Source: Mycolicibacterium flavescens
GTDB lineage: Bacteria > Actinomycetota > Actinomycetes > Mycobacteriales > Mycobacteriaceae
Length of the DNA: 11,580 nt
Assembly (NCBI RefSeq): GCF_001722335.1
Contig: NZ_MIHA01000043.1
Location: forward strand, 1-11,580
Direction of reading: 5' to 3'
In this document: positions 6,575-11,580 of the stretch, piece by piece
Numbering within the stretch: position 1 is the first letter of the stretch
Layout of the letters: each line of letters opens with the position of its first letter
Notes under the pieces: generated by a model
The model's input: the letters and a program-made list of their open reading frames with translations, nothing else
What the model was told of the DNA's origin: nothing
Databases searched by the model: none
Made by a program: the position numbers and the translations under genes

Positions 6575-7354
6575 GTGACAATCGAGAAATTCAATGGCGC
6601 GTCGGCGATCGTCAGCGGCGGCGCGGGTGGACTCGGCGAGGCCACAGTGCGGCGCCTGCACGCCGAAGGTCTGGGTGTGGTGATCGCCGACCTGGCCGCC
6701 GACAAGGGCAAGGCACTCGCCGACGAGCTGGGTGAGCGCGCCGTGTTCGCCAGTACCGATGTGACGAGCGAGGACTCGATCAATGCGGCGATCGAACAGG
6801 CCAATGCGATCGGACGGTTGCGGTATGCGGTCGTCGCGCACGGCGGGTTCGGCGTCGCGCAGCGCATCGTCCAGCGCGACGGCAGCCCCGCCGATTTCGC
6901 AGGTTTCACCAAAACCATCGACCTCTACCTCAACGGCACCTACAACGTGGCCCGCCTGGTCGCCGCGTCCGTCGCGGCCGCCGACCCGCAGGACAATGGA
7001 GAGCGCGGGGCGCTGGTGCTGACGGCGTCGATCGCCGGATACGAGGGGCAGATCGGCCAGACCGCCTATGCCGCAGCCAAAGCCGGCGTGATCGGGCTGA
7101 CCATCGCCGCGGCCCGTGATCTCAGTTCGGCCGGTATCCGGGTCAACACCATTGCGCCGGGCACGATGAAGACCCCGATCATGGAGTCGGTCGGCGAGGA
7201 GGCGATCGCCAAGTTCGCCGCGAACGTCCCGTTCCCCAAGCGCCTGGGCACCCCCGACGAGTTCGCCGATGCGGCGGTCTTCCTGCTGTCCAACGGCTAC
7301 GTCAACGGCGAGGTCATGCGCTTGGACGGCGCACAACGCTTCACCCCGAAGTAA
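6575..7354 (+). CDS. HSD10-like SDR, probable 3-hydroxyacyl-CoA dehydrogenase
   Basis: The 259-residue protein closely follows the HSD17B10 (type 2 3-hydroxyacyl-CoA dehydrogenase) pattern. It has SGGAGGLGEA (14-23) for dinucleotide binding and IADL with Asp39, which favours NAD. The catalytic Ser152, Tyr165 and Lys169 lie in TASIAGYEGQIGQTAYAAAK. The tail VPFPKRLGTPDEFAD and NGEVMRLDGAQR is also typical. Length matches the family (about 255-261). It would oxidise 3-hydroxyacyl-CoA to 3-ketoacyl-CoA, supplying the substrate for the thiolase. The GTG at 6575 is chosen because AAGGAGA (6564-6570) sits just upstream; an earlier in-frame GTG at 6503 lies inside the hairpin and is rejected. The usual NAG motif reads AHGGFG. 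The gene is flanked on both sides by related hairpin repeats, so it may be expressed apart from its neighbours. Confidence 0.92.
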   Translation: MTIEKFNGASAIVSGGAGGLGEATVRRLHAEGLGVVIADLAADKGKALADELGERAVFASTDVTSEDSINAAIEQANAIGRLRYAVVAHGGFGVAQRIVQRDGSPADFAGFTKTIDLYLNGTYNVARLVAASVAAADPQDNGERGALVLTASIAGYEGQIGQTAYAAAKAGVIGLTIAAARDLSSAGIRVNTIAPGTMKTPIMESVGEEAIAKFAANVPFPKRLGTPDEFADAAVFLLSNGYVNGEVMRLDGAQRFTPK

Positions 7355-7360
7355 CAGGCT

Positions 7361-7422
7361 GCCGAGTGTGAATCCGCGGCGGGAAACTGACGCTTGGAAT
7401 CGGTCGTGGTTTCACACTCGGC
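7361..7422. repeat. Long hairpin repeat, copy 2
   Basis: GCCGAGTGTGAA (7361-7372) and TTCACACTCGGC (7411-7422) are exact inverted repeats. After one T/T mismatch, 7374-7380 continues pairing with 7403-7409, using two G-U compatible positions, around a 22-base loop. The outer arms match copy 1 at 6495-6556 and the right side shares CGTGGTTTCAC, while the inner arms differ in sequence but still pair. It starts 6 bases after the HSD10-like stop codon. Confidence 0.8.
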
Positions 7423-7441
7423 GAGCACCGCGGGTGCTTGC
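7421..7441 (+). terminator. Candidate terminator hairpin without T-tract
   Basis: GCGAGCACC (7421-7429) pairs with GGTGCTTGC (7433-7441) around a 3-base GCG loop, with one G-U compatible position. The stem is GC-rich and compact but is followed by CACGAGC rather than T residues. T-less hairpins of this kind are proposed as terminators in actinobacteria. It shares two bases with the end of hairpin copy 2, so the two structures compete slightly. Confidence 0.4.
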
Positions 7442-7483
7442 CACGAGCTTCTGACCGCAGCGCGCTCCGCATCGATCGAAATT

Positions 7484-7503
7484 GCTAAATAGTTGTATGA
7501 TTC
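7484..7503 (+). promoter_or_regulatory. Second copy of the AT-rich motif, upstream of the P450 operon
   Basis: This 20-base stretch matches 16 of 20 positions of the motif at 3402-3421, sharing GCTA, ATAGTT, TA and ATTC blocks in the same spacing. TATGAT (7496-7501) is a good -10 hexamer and aligns with TAGCAT in the first copy. No convincing -35 hexamer is seen 16-18 bases upstream of either. It lies 80 bases before the mycofactocin-type SDR start, in a 229-bp gap, so a promoter or operator for the last operon is likely here. Confidence 0.5.
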
Positions 7504-7583
7504 ACGTCGTTCGCGGTAGCATCCAGTGATCCACGCCACGTACTGCGGCGTGCCCGCGCAACATGTCGATGAGGAGAGTTTCC

Positions 7584-8414
7584 GTGGGATCACTTGACGG
7601 CCGAGTCGTTTTCATCACCGGCGCGGCGCGCGGGCAGGGTCGCTCGCATGCCGTCACCTGCGCCGAGGAAGGCGCCAACATCGTCGGCGTGGACATCTGC
7701 CACGACCTCGAGATCGTGCCCTACAAGCTGGGCACGATGGACGATCTCGAGGAGACCGCGCGACTGGTCGAGAAGACCGGCCAGCAGATGCTGATCCAAC
7801 AGGCCGACGTGCGCGACAAACCCGCGTTGCAGTCCGCCTTCGACGCAGGCGTCGCGGAGTTCGGCCACATCGACACCGTGATCGCCAACGCCGGTGTCGT
7901 GCTGACCAACGCCGACGAGCGTGACGCGTCCGAAGCACTGCGAGTTGGTCTGGACATCATGCAGATCGGCGTCTGGAACGCCTTCCAGATCGCGATCCCC
8001 CACCTGAAGGAACGGGGTGAGGGCGGCAACCTGGTTGCCACCAGTTCGATGGTCGCGCTCTTGGACCTGACCGACGGCCGCGGTGGCAGTGACGCCTATC
8101 TGATGGCCAAGGTCGCTGTCGTCGGTTTGGTCCGCGCATACGCGGCAATGCTGGCGGCTGACCGTATTCGTGTGAATGCCGTGGCTCCGACCAACTGCGC
8201 AACGCCGATGATCACCGACAACCCCGCCCTGTTCAAGGTGATCGAGGACAATCCGCGGATGGTCAACGCCGTGCAGACGGCGCTGCCGGACCTGCCGATG
8301 GTCGAGCCACGCGACGTCAGCAACGCGATCCTGTTCCTGATATCGGAACAAGGCCGTTCATTCACCGGCAGCCTGCTCAAGGTCGATGCCGGCATGGACG
8401 TCCGTCGGGGTTAG
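7584..8414 (+). CDS. Mycofactocin-dependent-type SDR alcohol dehydrogenase
   Basis: The 276-residue protein has TGAARGQGRSHAV (12-24) as nucleotide-binding motif and NAG (102-104). Ser154/Ser155, Tyr172 and Lys176 (AYLMAK) are the catalytic residues. A long insertion after the second strand (about residues 38-66, including LEIVPYKLGTMDDLEETARL) is the hallmark of the mycofactocin-coupled SDR family (TIGR03971, carveol-dehydrogenase-like). Members hold NAD(H) tightly and hand electrons to the peptide-derived redox cofactor mycofactocin when oxidising alcohols. The GTG at 7584 is preferred because GAGGAGA (7571-7577) precedes it and the product then starts MGSLDGRV as in the family; upstream ATGs at 7563 and 7569 would overlap that site. 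It heads the P450 operon, which suggests it oxidises the P450's alcohol product. Confidence 0.93.
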   Translation: MGSLDGRVVFITGAARGQGRSHAVTCAEEGANIVGVDICHDLEIVPYKLGTMDDLEETARLVEKTGQQMLIQQADVRDKPALQSAFDAGVAEFGHIDTVIANAGVVLTNADERDASEALRVGLDIMQIGVWNAFQIAIPHLKERGEGGNLVATSSMVALLDLTDGRGGSDAYLMAKVAVVGLVRAYAAMLAADRIRVNAVAPTNCATPMITDNPALFKVIEDNPRMVNAVQTALPDLPMVEPRDVSNAILFLISEQGRSFTGSLLKVDAGMDVRRG

Positions 8415-8425
8415 GCAGAGCCCAG

Positions 8426-9223
8426 GTGGACTACGGCATCCGGGGCAGATCGGCGCTGGTCGTCGGCGGCAGCAAGGGCATCGGGTTCGAGGTCGCCAAG
8501 ATGCTCGCCGCCGAGGGTTGCCGGGTCGCGGTGATGGCGCGAACCGAAACCGACGTCGACGCTGCCGTCGAGGAGATCCGGACGGGCGGCGGTGCGGCGG
8601 TGGGCGTATGCGCGGACGTCACCCAACCCGAGCAGGTGGACGCCGCCGTAGCCCGGATACAGAACGAGCACGGCGCGCCGCTGATCGTGGTCGGCCAAGC
8701 GATCTATCAACGGCCGGGCGACTTCGCCGACATCGACGACCTCGACATCTACCGCGAATCGTTCGAGGCCTACACGATCAGCCACATCCTGCTTCTGAAA
8801 GCTGTTCTGCCGGCGATGCAGGAAGCCGGGTGGGGCAGGTTCGTGCACATCGGTTCCGCGACCGCCAAGGAACCCGCCGGATACATCCACCACGTCGTCG
8901 CCAATGCCACCCGCCCGTCCACCGTCGGCCTGCTGAAGACGGTGTCCGACGAGTACGCCCGCTACGGGATCACGGTGAACACCGTCGCTCCCGGGTGGAT
9001 CGAGACCCAGAACGCCATCGCGTACATCGAGCGAAACATCGGCGTCGCCACCGAGGAACACCGGCGCAAGTTCATGCTGGGGGAAGCCCGGGTGCCTGCC
9101 GCCCGGATGGGAAAGCCGCACGAGATCGCGTCGTTGATCACGTATCTGTGTTCAGAGGCCGCGGGCTACATCACCGGGGCGTGGATCGAAGTCGACGGTG
9201 GACTGCACCGGTCAGCGTTCTAG
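8426..9223 (+). CDS. SDR family oxidoreductase with non-canonical catalytic residues
   Basis: The 265-residue SDR-fold protein has a recognisable VGGSKGIGFEVAKML (13-27) dinucleotide motif, VNTVAPGWIET (184-194) and the C-terminal ITGAWIEVDGGLHRS. The active site is unusual. Ser144 is present (HIGSATAKEP), but the YxxxK segment is replaced by VVANATRP (157-164), and the NNAG region reads VVGQA. Some SDRs related to 3-oxoacyl reductases have a comparable S-N-A-x-R segment, so it may belong to that divergent branch; Tyr153 or His155/His156 could substitute. Start is GTG at 8426, 11 bp after the previous stop, with only a weak ribosome-binding site. It is followed 15 bp later by the P450 gene. 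Substrate cannot be deduced. Confidence 0.85.
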   Translation: MDYGIRGRSALVVGGSKGIGFEVAKMLAAEGCRVAVMARTETDVDAAVEEIRTGGGAAVGVCADVTQPEQVDAAVARIQNEHGAPLIVVGQAIYQRPGDFADIDDLDIYRESFEAYTISHILLLKAVLPAMQEAGWGRFVHIGSATAKEPAGYIHHVVANATRPSTVGLLKTVSDEYARYGITVNTVAPGWIETQNAIAYIERNIGVATEEHRRKFMLGEARVPAARMGKPHEIASLITYLCSEAAGYITGAWIEVDGGLHRSAF

Positions 9224-11034
<1,811 letters not shown>

Positions 11035-11040
11035 GATCTG

Positions 11041-11457
11041 ATGATGTTTGCGCGTAGCTCACTGTTGGCGGCCGTCGTGGTGGCCGGCTCCCTGACCGCC
11101 GGTGTCCCCACGGCTTCGGCTCAGCCGCCGCCGCCGACGTCGGAAGGTTGTCAGCCCGCGCTGTCGGCGCCGGAACTCGTGATGCTGGCCAACGGCGCCA
11201 AGGCGGTGCGAGCACGCCTGACCATGGCGACCTGCTCTCCAGATTCCCAGCCGACCGAAGTCGTCGTGTGCCTGGAGGCCGCGAACGGTCGCAGCGAATG
11301 CGAAAAACTCCCCGGCTGGAACAACGTTCACGTGATCATGGCCGCCACCCCGCCGGGCGGCGCGTTCACCGCCACCGGCCAGGTGTGCTGGTTCGACACG
11401 CTGAAGACATTCAACACCGGCTGTCGAGCCGCCGACCCGATCACCGTCACCTTCTAG
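11041..11457 (+). CDS. Small secreted protein with six cysteines, unknown function
   Basis: The 138-residue product starts with a Sec signal peptide: MMFARSS, then the hydrophobic LLAAVVVAGSLTAGV, then a signal peptidase I site TASA|Q after residue 27. The mature part is about 111 residues, begins Pro-rich, and has Cys37, 65, 77, 87, 116 and 128, which could form three disulfides outside the membrane. No enzyme motif is seen and the family is not recognised. ATG codons at 11041 and 11044 are both possible; AGGA (11033-11036) fits either. It begins 6 bp after the isochorismatase-fold gene and is probably cotranscribed with it, although it may have a promoter of its own. An IS end begins just after its stop. 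Confidence 0.75.
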   Translation: MMFARSSLLAAVVVAGSLTAGVPTASAQPPPPTSEGCQPALSAPELVMLANGAKAVRARLTMATCSPDSQPTEVVVCLEAANGRSECEKLPGWNNVHVIMAATPPGGAFTATGQVCWFDTLKTFNTGCRAADPITVTF

Positions 11458-11580
11458 GAGTCTGCTGAATTAATACGGTGTGCCGGGTCGGTTTGTTCTG
11501 GGTTTTTGGGGATGATTGATCGGTGCAGGGTCGCTCTGATGATCAGCGTGAATTGTTGGATGCCGAATCGGTTGCCGGGC
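11458..11580 (+). mobile_element. Left end of an IS1182-type insertion sequence (partial)
   Basis: Right after the secreted-protein stop the base composition changes: a T- and G-rich stretch including GGTTTGTTCTGGGTTTTTGGGG precedes a transposase start. The exact terminal repeat and target duplication cannot be defined because the other end is outside the window; the boundary lies somewhere between about 11458 and 11480. Confidence 0.6.
11523..11580 (+). CDS. N-terminal fragment of IS1182 family transposase
   Basis: A GTG at 11523 opens a frame that runs off the right edge and reads VQGRSDDQRELLDAESVAG. From memory this matches the start of actinobacterial IS1182-family transposases (MQGRSDDQRELLDAESVAG, leading into the DDE transposase). 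Only 19 codons are present, so no catalytic residue is visible, and whether the element is intact is unknown. It lies in the same orientation as the upstream operon. Confidence 0.65.
   Translation, partial: MQGRSDDQRELLDAESVAG

Overview
The window is high-GC DNA with many GTG starts, tight 4-bp gene overlaps and strong G/C third-position bias. Its content is that of a fast-growing mycobacterium or close actinobacterial relative: a mycofactocin-type short-chain dehydrogenase (SDR), paired FadE-like acyl-CoA dehydrogenases, a thiolase with a DUF35 partner, a P450, and IS ends resembling mycobacterial IS481- and IS1182-type elements. The species cannot be named from the sequence.

Layout. (1) Bases 1-132 hold the C-terminal end of a rightward gene, probably an IS481-type transposase, and its putative terminal repeat. 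(2) 167-3352 is a leftward operon: a DUF35-fusion protein, an SCP2-type thiolase and a crotonase-fold enzyme, with the first two genes overlapping by 4 bp. (3) 3353-3459 is a divergent promoter region with an AT-rich palindrome. (4) 3460-6486 is a rightward operon: an HSDL2-like SDR, a catalytic acyl-CoA dehydrogenase and a short non-catalytic acyl-CoA dehydrogenase partner. (5) 6575-7354 is an HSD10-like 3-hydroxyacyl-CoA dehydrogenase bracketed by two related long hairpin repeats. (6) 7584-11457 is a compact rightward operon: mycofactocin-type SDR, second atypical SDR, cytochrome P450, degenerate isochorismatase-fold protein, and a small secreted six-cysteine protein. (7) 11458-11580 is the left end of an IS1182-type element with the start of its transposase.

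How the genes may work together (inference). The set reads as a catabolic module. The P450 would hydroxylate a hydrophobic substrate and the mycofactocin-type SDR would oxidise the alcohol. After CoA activation, the acyl-CoA dehydrogenase pair, the crotonase, the HSD10-like dehydrogenase and the thiolase/DUF35 pair would carry out a beta-oxidation-like cycle. No acyl-CoA ligase, aldehyde dehydrogenase, ferredoxin or regulator lies inside the window, so those steps must be encoded elsewhere. The substrate is unknown; a sterol or terpenoid side chain or another branched or alicyclic acid would fit.

The main oddity is that many members have non-canonical active sites. The DUF35 fusion has no cysteine at all. 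The HSDL2-like SDR has His where the catalytic Tyr is expected. The second SDR of the last operon lacks the Tyr/Lys pair. The crotonase lacks both hydratase glutamates, and the isochorismatase-fold protein lacks Asp, Lys and Cys. A 20-base AT-rich motif (16 of 20 identical) lies upstream of both rightward operons and could be a shared operator or promoter element.
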